Below are positions 9,162 through 17,232 of a DNA stretch of 64,000 nucleotides, piece after piece. Each line of letters opens with the position of its first letter. The first letter of the stretch is position 1. Location: NCBI RefSeq assembly GCF_013410875.1, contig NZ_JACCCU010000001.1:1550001-1614000 (forward strand), written 5' to 3'. The stretch is from Tunturiibacter empetritectus. Its GTDB lineage: Bacteria; Acidobacteriota; Terriglobia; Terriglobales; Acidobacteriaceae. The notes beneath the pieces are model-generated. The model ran no database searches, had not been told where the DNA came from, and saw only the letters and a program-made list of their open reading frames with translations. Position numbers and translations under genes: made by a program.

Positions 9162-9200
9162 GCTATCTTTGGGAACCATTACTTCATGCCCAAAGATAGC
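9162..9200 (-). other. 12-bp perfect inverted repeat between rpsP and khpA
   Basis: GCTATCTTTGGG at 9162-9173 is exactly complementary to CCCAAAGATAGC at 9189-9200, leaving a 15-base loop, just after the rpsP stop codon. There is no U-run on the minus strand, so it looks more like an mRNA processing, stability or partial-attenuation hairpin than a simple terminator. About 235 further bases separate it from khpA. Confidence 0.6.
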
Positions 9201-9215
9201 ATCGACTAGTAACTC

Positions 9216-9479
9216 CTAGGCAACCGCGACTGCTGTCTCTGCCGGCTTCTGAGCCATCAGCTTCCCCACACGCTCCGACAACTGTGCTCCATTCCCAGTC
9301 CAGTAGTCGATGCGGTCGCGCTTCAAATCAACTGTTGCAGGGTTGGTGCGCGGATTGTACGTTCCCACTACTTCGACCGAACGGCCGTTGCGGGCGCGGT
9401 CCTTCTCAATAACAACGATGCGGTAATGTGGCTGCTTACGCGCTCCAACGCGCGCCAAACGAATCATCAACACGGGCAA
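9216..9479 (-). CDS. rpsP: 30S ribosomal protein S16
   Basis: Primary binding protein of the 16S rRNA 5' domain. The 87-residue sequence begins MPVLMIRLARVGARKQPHYR and contains VVGTYNPRTNP and RIDYWTGNGAQLSERV, all hallmark S16 blocks. It is the first gene of the translation cluster that continues khpA-rimM and, past an inserted gene, trmD-rplS-rnhB. Confidence 0.98.
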   Translation of the reverse strand: MPVLMIRLARVGARKQPHYRIVVIEKDRARNGRSVEVVGTYNPRTNPATVDLKRDRIDYWTGNGAQLSERVGKLMAQKPAETAVAVA

Positions 9480-9566
9480 TGCCTTTCAGAACATTTTTGG
9501 TTTGGGTGACATAGCCACGCTGCCGATCTATCGGACAGGGACCTGAGATACATTACCCAACATCTA

Positions 9567-9595
9567 AGTATGGCCGAAAATGCCTCTTTTCGCAA
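9567..9595 (-). promoter_or_regulatory. candidate sigma-70-type promoter for rpsP
   Basis: Read on the minus strand, TTGCGA is followed after a 17-base spacer by CATACT, about 90 bases ahead of the rpsP start. Spacing is ideal; the -10 hexamer is only a moderate match, so this is tentative. Confidence 0.35.
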
Positions 9596-9624
9596 CGAAG
9601 AAGCGCCAAGAGCCGCAAACTCCC

Positions 9625-10578
9625 TCACTCCCGAGGAAAAAGAAACCGCAACACGGCGCCAAACCGCTCCGCCCACGAGTTTTCATCGTGAACCGCCCCA
9701 TCAACCTTCTCATAAAGAAGGTCTTTTCCCGTCTGCCAACCCCGCTTGATCAACTGCCTTTCCAAATGGTCCGTATCCCGCACATGTCGCACCCCCTCTG
9801 CCGTGCCGATGTCCAGCCAGATGCTTAGCACGGGCCTCGGCCGTGTCTGATCGACCACATTAAAGATGCTCCGCTGATCCCACCACAGCGAAGGCGACAT
9901 CACCGCCAGCTTGCCGAACACCTCCGGATACATAAAACCTAGATACAGCGAGATCAATCCGCCCAGCGACGACCCTCCCAATCCGGTGTTCTTGGCATCA
10001 GTCAAAGTCCGGTAGGAGCCATCAATCAGCGGCTTCAACTCCTCAACCAGCAACCGCCCGTAACTCCGCCCCTCGCCCCCACCGATCTTGAAGTCTCGTG
10101 TTGGCGTGTACTCTGCCATCCGCCGAAGGCCCGTATTCGCCACACCAACCAGGATGATCGGCTCAATCTCATCGTTCAGGGTCAGCTCGTCTGCCGTCGT
10201 ATGCGCTCTCCACGTTCGCCCTGCAAGATACGACGTTCTCCCGTCGAACAGATTCTGCCCATCGTTCAAATAGAAGACAGGGAAGCGCCGCTTCTTCTCC
10301 TCCAGATACTGTGGCGGCAGATAGACCGAAATAACCCGGTCGTCCGGGAGAATCTCCGAATGAAACTCGCTGACGCTGTATCTCGGATTAGAATCCAGTT
10401 CGTTCGGGGTATGCTCTGTAATCGCCTCTTCGGGCAAGCTACCGGACGCTGTCTCGTCCTCAAGAGGCTTAAGCGCAGGAATGGAATGAGATGGTGATGA
10501 TTGTTTCAATGCGAAAGAAGCTGCTCCAAATAAACTACGATTGCATAAGACTAAAGTATTTCTCCTGTGGGTGTACAC
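9625..10578 (-). CDS. alpha/beta-hydrolase esterase (IroE/esterase D type)
   Basis: Putative serine esterase, about 317 residues as written. The hydrolase core starts near RYSVSEFHSEILPDD with VYLPPQYL and YLNDGQNLFDG (oxyanion region); the nucleophile elbow is GLGGSSLGGL near residue 203, and a C-terminal His lies in GAVHDENSW. This matches the Fes/IroE/esterase-D group that hydrolyse esters of siderophores or small acyl compounds. The start is unclear: the only upstream candidate is GTG at 10578, which falls inside an inverted-repeat element (10551-10668); residues before about 65 have no family similarity, and a later TTG is possible. It is divergent from a second esterase at 10682 and may belong to the same pathway. 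Confidence 0.8.
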   Translation of the reverse strand: MYTHRRNTLVLCNRSLFGAASFALKQSSPSHSIPALKPLEDETASGSLPEEAITEHTPNELDSNPRYSVSEFHSEILPDDRVISVYLPPQYLEEKKRRFPVFYLNDGQNLFDGRTSYLAGRTWRAHTTADELTLNDEIEPIILVGVANTGLRRMAEYTPTRDFKIGGGEGRSYGRLLVEELKPLIDGSYRTLTDAKNTGLGGSSLGGLISLYLGFMYPEVFGKLAVMSPSLWWDQRSIFNVVDQTRPRPVLSIWLDIGTAEGVRHVRDTDHLERQLIKRGWQTGKDLLYEKVDGAVHDENSWAERFGAVLRFLFPRE

Positions 10579-10668
10579 CGAAGCCTCACACCTGGACGCC
10601 GTTTTTACTCAATAAAAACGGCACTCGCAGGATTTGTCCAGCTTACAGTGACAGGAGAAATACTCTAG
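10551..10668. repeat. 118-bp inverted-repeat (MITE-like) element between divergent esterases
   Basis: CTAAAGTATTTCTCCTGT at 10551-10568 is matched at 17 of 18 positions by the reverse complement of 10651-10668. Midway between these arms a second perfect hairpin pairs GCCGTTTTTA (10598-10607) with TAAAAACGGC (10613-10622). The nested symmetry suggests a miniature inverted-repeat element or a large regulatory dyad; each arm also carries an AGGAGA that could act as ribosome-binding site on one strand. I see no clear target-site duplication. Confidence 0.65.
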
Positions 10669-10681
10669 CAGAGGGAGCCCG

Positions 10682-11392
10682 ATGAAACGCGAATACCACA
10701 AATGGTTCTCACCCTCCCTCGGGCGCGATATGGAGCTGCTCGTCTTCGGACACGCAGGCTATCCCGCCGTCGTCTTCCCCACCTCCCAAGGCCGCTTCTA
10801 TGAGTTTGAAGATCGCCAGATGGTCAGCACCCTTCAGGACAAGCTCGAGCACGGCCATCTTCAGCTCTATTGCGTCGACTCGGTCGATGGCGAAAGCTGG
10901 TACAACCGCGACGTCCCGCCCCGCTGGCGTATCGCCCGCCAGGTGCAGTACGGCAATTACATCATCAACGAGGTCGTTCCCCTCATCCGCCAGCTCAATC
11001 AGTACTCCGGCATCGGCGCCATCGGCACCAGCTTCGGCGGCTATCACGCCATGAACATCGCCCTCCGCCACCCCGACATCTTCACCGGCATGCTCTCCAT
11101 GAGCGGAGCCTTTGACCCCTCCAACTTTCTTCGCGGCTACTACGACGACGACTGCTACTTCAACATCCCCATGCACTATCTCCCCAACATCGGCGACTCC
11201 TGGTATCTCGACCGTTACCGCCGTAATACCTACGTCCTCGCCACCGGCGTCCACGACCAGTGCTGGAACGATAACGAACGCATGACGCAGATCTTTCGCA
11301 ATAAAAACATCCCTGTCCGTCTCGATGTATGGGGCGACAACACAGGCCACGACTGGCCCTGGTGGCAGAGAATGCTGCAAACTTATCTCTAA
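10682..11392 (+). CDS. COG4947-type esterase
   Basis: A 236-residue alpha/beta-hydrolase. It has GHAGYPAVVFPTSQGRFYEF near the N-terminus, the nucleophile elbow GTSFGGYHAMN (Ser near residue 117), an acid in TGVHDQCW (about 189) and the catalytic His in NTGHDWPWW (about 223). The ATG at 10682 follows AGGGAGCCCG, a good ribosome-binding site. From memory, esterases of this group recur beside ATP-grasp and YbdK/GCS2 ligases in amide-forming gene neighbourhoods, and that is exactly the order here (ATP-grasp at 11547, YbdK at 12780). A likely role is hydrolysis or acyl transfer on the peptide-like product, but the substrate is unknown. Confidence 0.85.
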   Translation: MKREYHKWFSPSLGRDMELLVFGHAGYPAVVFPTSQGRFYEFEDRQMVSTLQDKLEHGHLQLYCVDSVDGESWYNRDVPPRWRIARQVQYGNYIINEVVPLIRQLNQYSGIGAIGTSFGGYHAMNIALRHPDIFTGMLSMSGAFDPSNFLRGYYDDDCYFNIPMHYLPNIGDSWYLDRYRRNTYVLATGVHDQCWNDNERMTQIFRNKNIPVRLDVWGDNTGHDWPWWQRMLQTYL

Positions 11393-11402
11393 AGCCAAAC
11401 CT

Positions 11403-11506
11403 TGGCCCCGATCAACGGGAGGACCTATGCCTCTAACCAAACCAAGACCGGGTATACAAGTCACGAAGTGACCGCTTCCCGCGCAGGGAGCCCGTCCGGC
11501 AGGACA
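11403..11506 (+). repeat. REP-like element R2
   Basis: Starts with GATCAACGGGAGGACC, continues with CGGGTATACAAGTCACGAAG and GTGACCGC, and ends GCCCGTCCGGCAGGACA. It lies immediately before the ATP-grasp gene. A copy in the opposite orientation (R3, 12554) lies immediately after that gene. Confidence 0.8.
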
Positions 11507-11546
11507 CACACGCTGTCGAAATACCACAACCCGCAAGGAGGATTCA

Positions 11547-12548
11547 GTGAAAAAAATCGGTGTTCTGTTCGGAATGGAAAATACCTTTCCCGGCGCTTTA
11601 GTCGATCACATCAATGCGATGGAGATCGAAGGCATTCAGGCCGAGTTCGTCTGCGTAGGCGGCGTTCAAATGGCCGCACCCTCAGGCTACGCCGTCATCA
11701 TCGACCGCATCTCGCACGACATGCCCTTCTACCGCGCATTCCTCAAAAACGCGGCTCTCAGCGGCACCCAGATCATCAACAACCCCTTCTGGTGGTCCGC
11801 CGACGACAAGTTCTTCAACTACGCCCTCGCCTCAAAACTAGGCGTAGCCGTCCCGAAGACCGTCCTCCTCCCCCACAAGAAATTCCCGCCGCAGATCAAC
11901 GAGCGCTCCCTCCGCAACCTGCAGTTTCCCCTCGACTGGGACGGCATCTTCGACTACGTAGGCTTTCCCGCCTTCCTCAAACCCCACGACGGCGGCGGCT
12001 GGCGAGACGTCTTCCACGTCCACAACCGCGACGAGTTCTTCCACGCCTACGACCAAACACGCGACCTCTGCATGACCCTCCAGGCCGCGGTCAACTTCAA
12101 GGAGTACTTCCGCTGCTACGTCGTGGGACAAACCGACGTACGCATCATGCCCTACGACCCGCGCCGCCCCCACGAGCATCGCTACGTTCTGGACCCACCT
12201 TGCTATGACGACAAGCTCCTCAAGCGCGTCGAAAAAGACGCCCTCACCTTGTGCAAAGCCCTCGGCTACGACCTCAACACGGTAGAGTTTGCCGTAGAAG
12301 ACGGCATCCCCTACGCCATCGACTTCATGAACCCTGCCCCCGACGCCGACCTCCACTCCGTAGGCAAGGAGAGCTTTGAGTGGATCGTCGACAAAGTAGC
12401 AAAGCTCGCAGTAAAAAAAGCACAGAAGCCAACCAAACCCGAACTTCGCTGGGCCGCAATGCTGAATCCGAAAGAAAAATCTGTAGAGAAAAAAACGATT
12501 GCGAAAAAACCTGCCGGCAAGAGTGCAGCAAAGAAAGAAAAAATCTAA
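11547..12548 (+). CDS. ATP-grasp domain ligase with Lys-rich tail
   Basis: ATP-grasp enzymes join a carboxylate to an amine or thiol through an acylphosphate. The 333-residue product starts at GTG 11547 behind a strong AAGGAGG. Residues about 1-105 are a pre-ATP-grasp alpha/beta domain, a Lys/Gly ATP-binding segment reads AFLKPHDGGGWRDV near residue 140, and the metal-binding acidic/Asn set is in EFAVED ... AIDFMNPAPDADLH (about 248-268). Residues about 285-333 form a Lys/Ala-rich tail (KKPAGKSAAKK) absent from most ATP-grasp ligases and reminiscent of nucleic-acid-binding tails. Neighbours are an esterase and a YbdK ligase, so a role in making a small peptide or amide is the best inference. 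Repeats R2 and R3 flank the gene in inverted orientation. Confidence 0.85.
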   Translation: MKKIGVLFGMENTFPGALVDHINAMEIEGIQAEFVCVGGVQMAAPSGYAVIIDRISHDMPFYRAFLKNAALSGTQIINNPFWWSADDKFFNYALASKLGVAVPKTVLLPHKKFPPQINERSLRNLQFPLDWDGIFDYVGFPAFLKPHDGGGWRDVFHVHNRDEFFHAYDQTRDLCMTLQAAVNFKEYFRCYVVGQTDVRIMPYDPRRPHEHRYVLDPPCYDDKLLKRVEKDALTLCKALGYDLNTVEFAVEDGIPYAIDFMNPAPDADLHSVGKESFEWIVDKVAKLAVKKAQKPTKPELRWAAMLNPKEKSVEKKTIAKKPAGKSAAKKEKI

Positions 12549-12553
12549 GAAAC

Positions 12554-12650
12554 TGTCCTGCCGGACGGGCCTCTTGCGCAGAGGGCGGTCACTTCGTGAC
12601 TTGTATACCCCTTCGGTTGGCGCTCCCGTCGGTCGCGAGAGGGAGATGAT
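12554..12650 (-). repeat. REP-like element R3
   Basis: Reads TGTCCTGCCGGACGGGCC, then GGTCACTTCGTGACTTGTAT and ACCCC on the plus strand, closing with CCCGTCGGTCGCG; it is the reverse-orientation partner of R2 across the ATP-grasp gene. Confidence 0.8.
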
Positions 12651-12651
12651 T

Positions 12652-12735
12652 CCGACCAACGGGAGGACCACGCGAAGCTTTAGAAAGGCGTGTGAACGCC
12701 CGCCCTCCGCGCAGGAGGCCCGTCCGGCAGGACAC
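12652..12735 (+). repeat. REP-like element R4 (core-degenerate)
   Basis: Begins CGACCAACGGGAGGACC and ends GGAGGCCCGTCCGGCAGGACA, like R2, but the GTCACGAAGTGAC core has been replaced by unrelated bases with an AGGCGTG-TGAA-CGCC hairpin. It abuts R3 head-to-head, between the ATP-grasp and YbdK genes. Confidence 0.65.
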
Positions 12736-12779
12736 CCTCAAGTGGTACGCTTCTGGTTCACCCCAAAGACGGAGAGCAT

Positions 12780-13883
12780 ATGCGGCCATCCTTCACGCTA
12801 GGCATCGAAGAGGAGTACCAGACAGTAGACCCCGAGACCCGCGACCTGCGCTCGCACATCGCCACCGAGATGCTCGCCAAGGGCAAGCTCCGCCTCGAAG
12901 AGCGCGTCAAGGCCGAGATGCACCAATCCGTCATCGAGGTCGGCACCCGCATCTGCAGCAACATCCAGGTCGCCCAGGAGGATCTCTTCGACCTCCGCCG
13001 CAACATGATCGCCCTAGCTGAAGAGCACAACCTCCTCCTCATCGCCGGAGCCACCCACCCTTTCGCCGACTGGCGCGTTCAGGAGATCTACCCCGATCCC
13101 CGCTACGCCCAGGTCGTCGAAGACCTCCAGCTCGTAGCCCGAGCCAACCTCATCTTCGGCCTCCATGTTCACGTCGGCATTGAAGACCGCGAAGCCGCCA
13201 TTCGCATAATGAACTCGCTTCGCTACTTCCTTCCACACATCCTCGCGCTCTCCACCAACTCACCCTTCTGGCTCGGCATGGAGACTGGCTACAAGAGCTA
13301 CCGCGCCAAAGTCTTCGAAAACTTCCCCCGCACCAACCTCCCCGACGCTTTCGCCAGCTACTCCGAGTTCGAGAGCTACGTCAACCTCCTAATCAAGACC
13401 AACTCCATCGACAACGCCAAAAAAATCTGGTGGGACGTTCGCCCTCACCCCTTCTTCGACACCGTTGAGGTCCGCATCTGCGACATCCCCCTCCGCGCCC
13501 AGGAGTCCATCGCCATCGCCGCGCTCATCCAGGCCACTGCCTGCAAGCTCTGGCACCTCCACTCCCGCAACGTCGATTATCGTCAGTACGCCCGCGCTCT
13601 CCTCATGGAGAACAAGTTCCGCGCCGTCCGCTACGGCATCGATGGCAAGATGATCGACTTCGGCAAACAGACCGAGGTTCCCGTCCGCGACCTCATCCTC
13701 GAGTACCTCGCCTTCATCGACGACGTCGTCGACGAGCTAGGCAGCCGCCGCGAGATCTCCTACATCCACACCATGCTCGCCCAGGGCACCGGCGCCGACC
13801 GCCAACTCAAAGTCTTCCGCGAAACCGGCAGCCTCCGCGCCGTCGTCGACTACATGGCCGCCGAAACCCGCGCAGGCCTCTGA
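12780..13883 (+). CDS. YbdK-type carboxylate-amine ligase (GCS2 family)
   Basis: Glutamate-cysteine-ligase-2-like enzyme of 367 residues, the usual length for YbdK. Family blocks seen: FTLGIEEEYQTVDPETRDLR (residues 5-24), ATHPFADWRVQEI, the ATP/metal-site strand LIFGLHVHVGIED (about 122-134), ANSPFW-like TNSPFWLG, and DTVEVRICDIPLRAQ (about 227-241). Known members form weak gamma-glutamyl-type amide bonds in vitro; physiological substrates are mostly unknown. ATG 12780 follows GGAGAGCAT. Adjacent to an ATP-grasp ligase and a COG4947-like esterase, it probably makes one amide bond of a small modified peptide or amide metabolite. Confidence 0.92.
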   Translation: MRPSFTLGIEEEYQTVDPETRDLRSHIATEMLAKGKLRLEERVKAEMHQSVIEVGTRICSNIQVAQEDLFDLRRNMIALAEEHNLLLIAGATHPFADWRVQEIYPDPRYAQVVEDLQLVARANLIFGLHVHVGIEDREAAIRIMNSLRYFLPHILALSTNSPFWLGMETGYKSYRAKVFENFPRTNLPDAFASYSEFESYVNLLIKTNSIDNAKKIWWDVRPHPFFDTVEVRICDIPLRAQESIAIAALIQATACKLWHLHSRNVDYRQYARALLMENKFRAVRYGIDGKMIDFGKQTEVPVRDLILEYLAFIDDVVDELGSRREISYIHTMLAQGTGADRQLKVFRETGSLRAVVDYMAAETRAGL

Positions 13884-13902
13884 CGCTTCAGTCCAATAGA
13901 CG

Positions 13903-13937
13903 AAAAGCCCGGAGTCCGATCGCTCCGGACACCGGGC
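13903..13937 (-). terminator. intrinsic terminator
   Basis: GCCCGG-A-GTCCG pairs with CGGAC-A-CCGGGC around a short loop; on the minus strand the stem is followed by TTTT, so it terminates the ScyD-like gene and may also stop the convergent YbdK transcript. Confidence 0.65.
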
Positions 13938-13962
13938 CTGCACGTAGCCTTCTAAACGTTAT

Positions 13963-15096
13963 CTACGGGATCCTAATGCGAAGAATCGCACCCGGCCCGC
14001 CTGCCCCCCAGTTGGAGATGTACAGGTCGTGATCGGGACCGAACGCCATGCCGGTAGGTACGTTGAGGCCGGTGACCACGTCGACGATCTTGCCGTCGGC
14101 ATCCAGTCTAACGACCTTGCCGTTGCCGGGAGCGGGACCTCCTGGCGCATCGGACAGTTCAAGCGCGTAGAGCAGCCCATCATGGCCGAACTTCAGGCTG
14201 ACAATGGTCGTGAAGCCGGCGCGCGAGTTCGCGATGCGGAACTTGCCAAGCTCTGACGGCTTGGTCTCCAGGCCGGGCGTCGTGTCGATGAAGAACAGCT
14301 CCTTGGAGAGCGTAACGATGCTTGCAGCGGTAGGTGAGATGGGAAAGACGCCGAGGCTGCCGACATAAAGGTTGAAGCCGTTGCTGGCAATCGAGGTGGG
14401 CACAACGTGTCCGTAGGCCAGGGAGGTGTCGAGTACCTGATGGGTAGCGCCCTCCGGTGTCGTGGCCGTGATCACGCCGTGGTTGGCCTCGACGACAAAG
14501 AGCTTGTCGTTATGCGCGATCATGGCATAAGGCACGCCTGCGGTGTCGAAGTCGCTGGCAACGTAAGCCGCCGGATGCTCCTGATAGAAGGCCGTGAGGT
14601 CGGTTACATAACTCCATTTGCCGCTTCGATAGTCCACCTTGACGATGCCATTGGGCAGGTCCGGATTGGCATGGGCGCAGCCGCCGCCCGCGAGCACAGC
14701 ATACAGTTTGCCGTCGAGGAAGGCGACATCGGCGACACCCTCTACCGCACCGGTGCCGTCGAGTGCGGAAGGAAGTCCGGTCGCCAGCGTCGAGCGAGTC
14801 CCATGCGAATCGACCTTGGAGATACGGGCCGTGGTTCCACCTTTGTAAGGACCGATGGGGGCAGCGGGCTGCGCGCAGACACCGACAGTCGAGTTGGAAC
14901 CGCCGGTGCCCGCCTCGGCAATGTAGAGCTCGCCGTCAGGACCGAAGGCGAGACCACGCGGCCCTTCAAGACCGGACACCCAGGCTGTCGCCTTGGAGGC
15001 ATCGACCGGAAGCTGGGCCTGGACTGCGGGAGAGAGGAGAGCGACCGCCGCGAAGGCAGCAACGAAGTGGGTCTGGATAAGAACAGAGTGTTTCAA
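13963..15096 (-). CDS. exported ScyD/ScyE family beta-propeller protein
   Basis: About 377 residues. The start is probably TTG at 15096, since AAGGAG lies six bases upstream and the following residues form a signal peptide ending near AVQAQLPVD; the open frame extends upstream to 15237 without family similarity. The mature part shows NHL/SMP-30-like repeats such as GPRGLAFGPDGELYIAEAG and PTGMAFGPDHDLYISNWGAG, as in ScyD/ScyE proteins. Members are secreted six-bladed propellers of uncertain function; the scytonemin context known from cyanobacteria is not present here. It is divergent (127 bases) from the TolB/TPR regulator, which may control it. Confidence 0.82.
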   Translation of the reverse strand: MKHSVLIQTHFVAAFAAVALLSPAVQAQLPVDASKATAWVSGLEGPRGLAFGPDGELYIAEAGTGGSNSTVGVCAQPAAPIGPYKGGTTARISKVDSHGTRSTLATGLPSALDGTGAVEGVADVAFLDGKLYAVLAGGGCAHANPDLPNGIVKVDYRSGKWSYVTDLTAFYQEHPAAYVASDFDTAGVPYAMIAHNDKLFVVEANHGVITATTPEGATHQVLDTSLAYGHVVPTSIASNGFNLYVGSLGVFPISPTAASIVTLSKELFFIDTTPGLETKPSELGKFRIANSRAGFTTIVSLKFGHDGLLYALELSDAPGGPAPGNGKVVRLDADGKIVDVVTGLNVPTGMAFGPDHDLYISNWGAGGPGAILRIRIP

Positions 15097-15223
15097 TGGA
15101 ATCTCCTTGACGGCGTTGGCCGCGAACTTTGTCGACTCTGCTCCGCGAACCGCGCTACACTGAAGTTCCTTCTCGTAACTTACGTGCTCGCGCAATGGAT
15201 TGTGGTGGTTGCAGGGGTTCTGG

Positions 15224-17209
15224 ATGCTGGCGTTCAACGCGACGGTCGACCATACGGAAGCCAGGCTGGCCTTGGAGCGCGTTTTATCCTCACGCGTGTT
15301 TACCAGGGCGGAGCGGAGCCGGCGATTCTTGCGCTACCTGATGGACGCCGCCCTGTCGCAGCCGCCCGTCACCGTCAAGGAGTTCACCATCGCAATGGAT
15401 GTCTTCGATCGCGATGCAAGCTACGACCCCTCGATCGATGCCACCGTGCGAGTGGAGGCCAGCCGTCTCCGAGCCAGGCTCCGCGAATACTACGACGACG
15501 AGGGTCGAGACGAGACCCTCATCATCGAGGTGCCAAAGGGCGGCTACACAGCGGTCCTGCGCACTCGGCAGACGTCCAGTCCGGCGCTGCCCGGGCAACC
15601 CGTTGCTGCCGGCCAGTCCGCCTCAGCGAACCAAGGTCAGGAAGATCCTCGCGCGCCGACGCCTGAAGCGATAATGGCCGCCAGGGAAGTCGGGCCCCGG
15701 CGAAGGCCCTGGATCGCCGCCTGTGGATTCCTCCTGGTGCTGGCCGGGGTAGCCATGGGCGTACGTGCCTCGCGCGGACGCAAGCCGCAGGGCGCGATCA
15801 AGCCGGCAACCTTGTCGCTCGCCATCTTGCCGATCGTCAACCGCACTGGAGACCCCAAACTGGACTACCTGTGCGATGGCCTTACCGACGATCTCATCCG
15901 GCAGCTCTCGCAGATTCCTTCGCTGAAGCTGATCGCCCGCACAGCGGCCTTTCGTTACCGACAGTCAACCGCGAACCCTCTGGAAGCGGGTAAGGCGCTC
16001 GAAGCAGGCAGGGCGCTCAAGGTCGGAGCCGTCATGACGGGCGAACTGCGCCGCACCACGGACCACCTCTCGCTCGTCGCCGAGCTAAGCGATGTAGCCG
16101 ATGGGACTGTGCTGCTCGACCGCGAGTACATCGTCGAGAATCAAGACCTGCGCTCGGCGCAGGCGGAGCTGCAGCGCGACCTGATCGCAAAGCTGCATGT
16201 GGAAAGCTCGGCGTTGGATCCAGGGCGTAGTCTGCGAAGCGTGACGGTAAATCCGCAGGCTTATCAAGAGTTTTTACAAGGGGACTCTCTGGCACGCAGC
16301 GGAGAGCCGGGGGACCTGCACCAGGCACTGTCGCACTTTGAGCGCGCCGTATCGCTGGACCCGCAGTTCGACCTCGCGTGGTCCGCGATAGCAGGCGAAC
16401 ATCTGTTGCTGGGGCTCTACTTTGAGGCTCCTCGGGACCATATTCCGCAGGCGCGGCTCTACGCGGAGCGAGCGCTGAAGATCAATCCCTCGCTGGGAGA
16501 GGCTCACGGAAGCCTTGGCCTCATTCACCTGGTGTATGACTGGAAGCCCGCAGCGGCAGAGGCGGAGATGACCGCGGCAGGAGCCGAGGAGGCCGCGATG
16601 AGCACGCTCTCCTGCACCGCGCACCTGATCGAGGGCGCAGGAAAGCCCCGGGCGGCCGAAGAGCTGTTATCCCGCATGTTGACCTACGATCCAGGTTCGG
16701 CATCGCTGATCGCGGAGCTGGGTTGCGTCAACTACTACCGGGGCGACTACAGCGCCGCGCTGCGGCACTACCGGCAGGCGCTTGCTGCGGACCCTCGCTC
16801 GCCCGTGCCCTACTGGGGAATCGGCAAGACGCTGGTGGCACAGCATAACTACGCCGAGGCAATCACTGTATTGACGACATTCAAGCAAAAGAATGGGTTC
16901 GAACCGCCGTTGCTGACGGCCGAACGGGGCTATGCCCTGGGAAGCTCCGGCAGACGGCACGATGCGCTGGCAGTCGTGCAGGAGCTGGCAGAGCGAGGCA
17001 AGCATAGTTTTATCGACCCATACTTTGTGGCGATCATCTATGCGTCGATGAACGACCGCGAGGAAGCCTTCGCCTGGCTGGATAAAGCGTTCGAGGCGCG
17101 CTCGACCTTCATGATCTCGCTCCTGTCGGAGCCGAAGTGGGAGCCGCTGCGGTCGGACCCCCGGTTTCAAAAGCTGATCTTGCGTATGCTCGACAGTAAA
17201 GCCGATTGA
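15224..17209 (+). CDS. membrane TolB-like/TPR regulatory protein
   Basis: About 661 residues in three parts. Residues 1-110 hold a conserved Acidobacteriota N-terminal domain (RRFLRYLMDAAL, VKEFTIAMDVFDRDASYDP, TVRVEASRLRARLREYY, IEVPKGGY) that resembles DNA-binding output domains attached to similar proteins. One transmembrane segment follows at about 160-180 (AACGFLLVLAGVAMGV). The periplasmic part begins with a TolB/FlgO-like domain (LAILPIVNRTGDPKLDYLCDG) and ends in TPR repeats. Architecture suggests a one-component membrane-bound sensor/regulator in the CadC style, but the DNA-binding role is inferred. Start chosen at ATG 15224; a TTG at 15200 is possible. Confidence 0.8.
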   Translation: MLAFNATVDHTEARLALERVLSSRVFTRAERSRRFLRYLMDAALSQPPVTVKEFTIAMDVFDRDASYDPSIDATVRVEASRLRARLREYYDDEGRDETLIIEVPKGGYTAVLRTRQTSSPALPGQPVAAGQSASANQGQEDPRAPTPEAIMAAREVGPRRRPWIAACGFLLVLAGVAMGVRASRGRKPQGAIKPATLSLAILPIVNRTGDPKLDYLCDGLTDDLIRQLSQIPSLKLIARTAAFRYRQSTANPLEAGKALEAGRALKVGAVMTGELRRTTDHLSLVAELSDVADGTVLLDREYIVENQDLRSAQAELQRDLIAKLHVESSALDPGRSLRSVTVNPQAYQEFLQGDSLARSGEPGDLHQALSHFERAVSLDPQFDLAWSAIAGEHLLLGLYFEAPRDHIPQARLYAERALKINPSLGEAHGSLGLIHLVYDWKPAAAEAEMTAAGAEEAAMSTLSCTAHLIEGAGKPRAAEELLSRMLTYDPGSASLIAELGCVNYYRGDYSAALRHYRQALAADPRSPVPYWGIGKTLVAQHNYAEAITVLTTFKQKNGFEPPLLTAERGYALGSSGRRHDALAVVQELAERGKHSFIDPYFVAIIYASMNDREEAFAWLDKAFEARSTFMISLLSEPKWEPLRSDPRFQKLILRMLDSKAD

Positions 17210-17232
17210 GGTTCGTTCGGCGCTCCAAGAAT

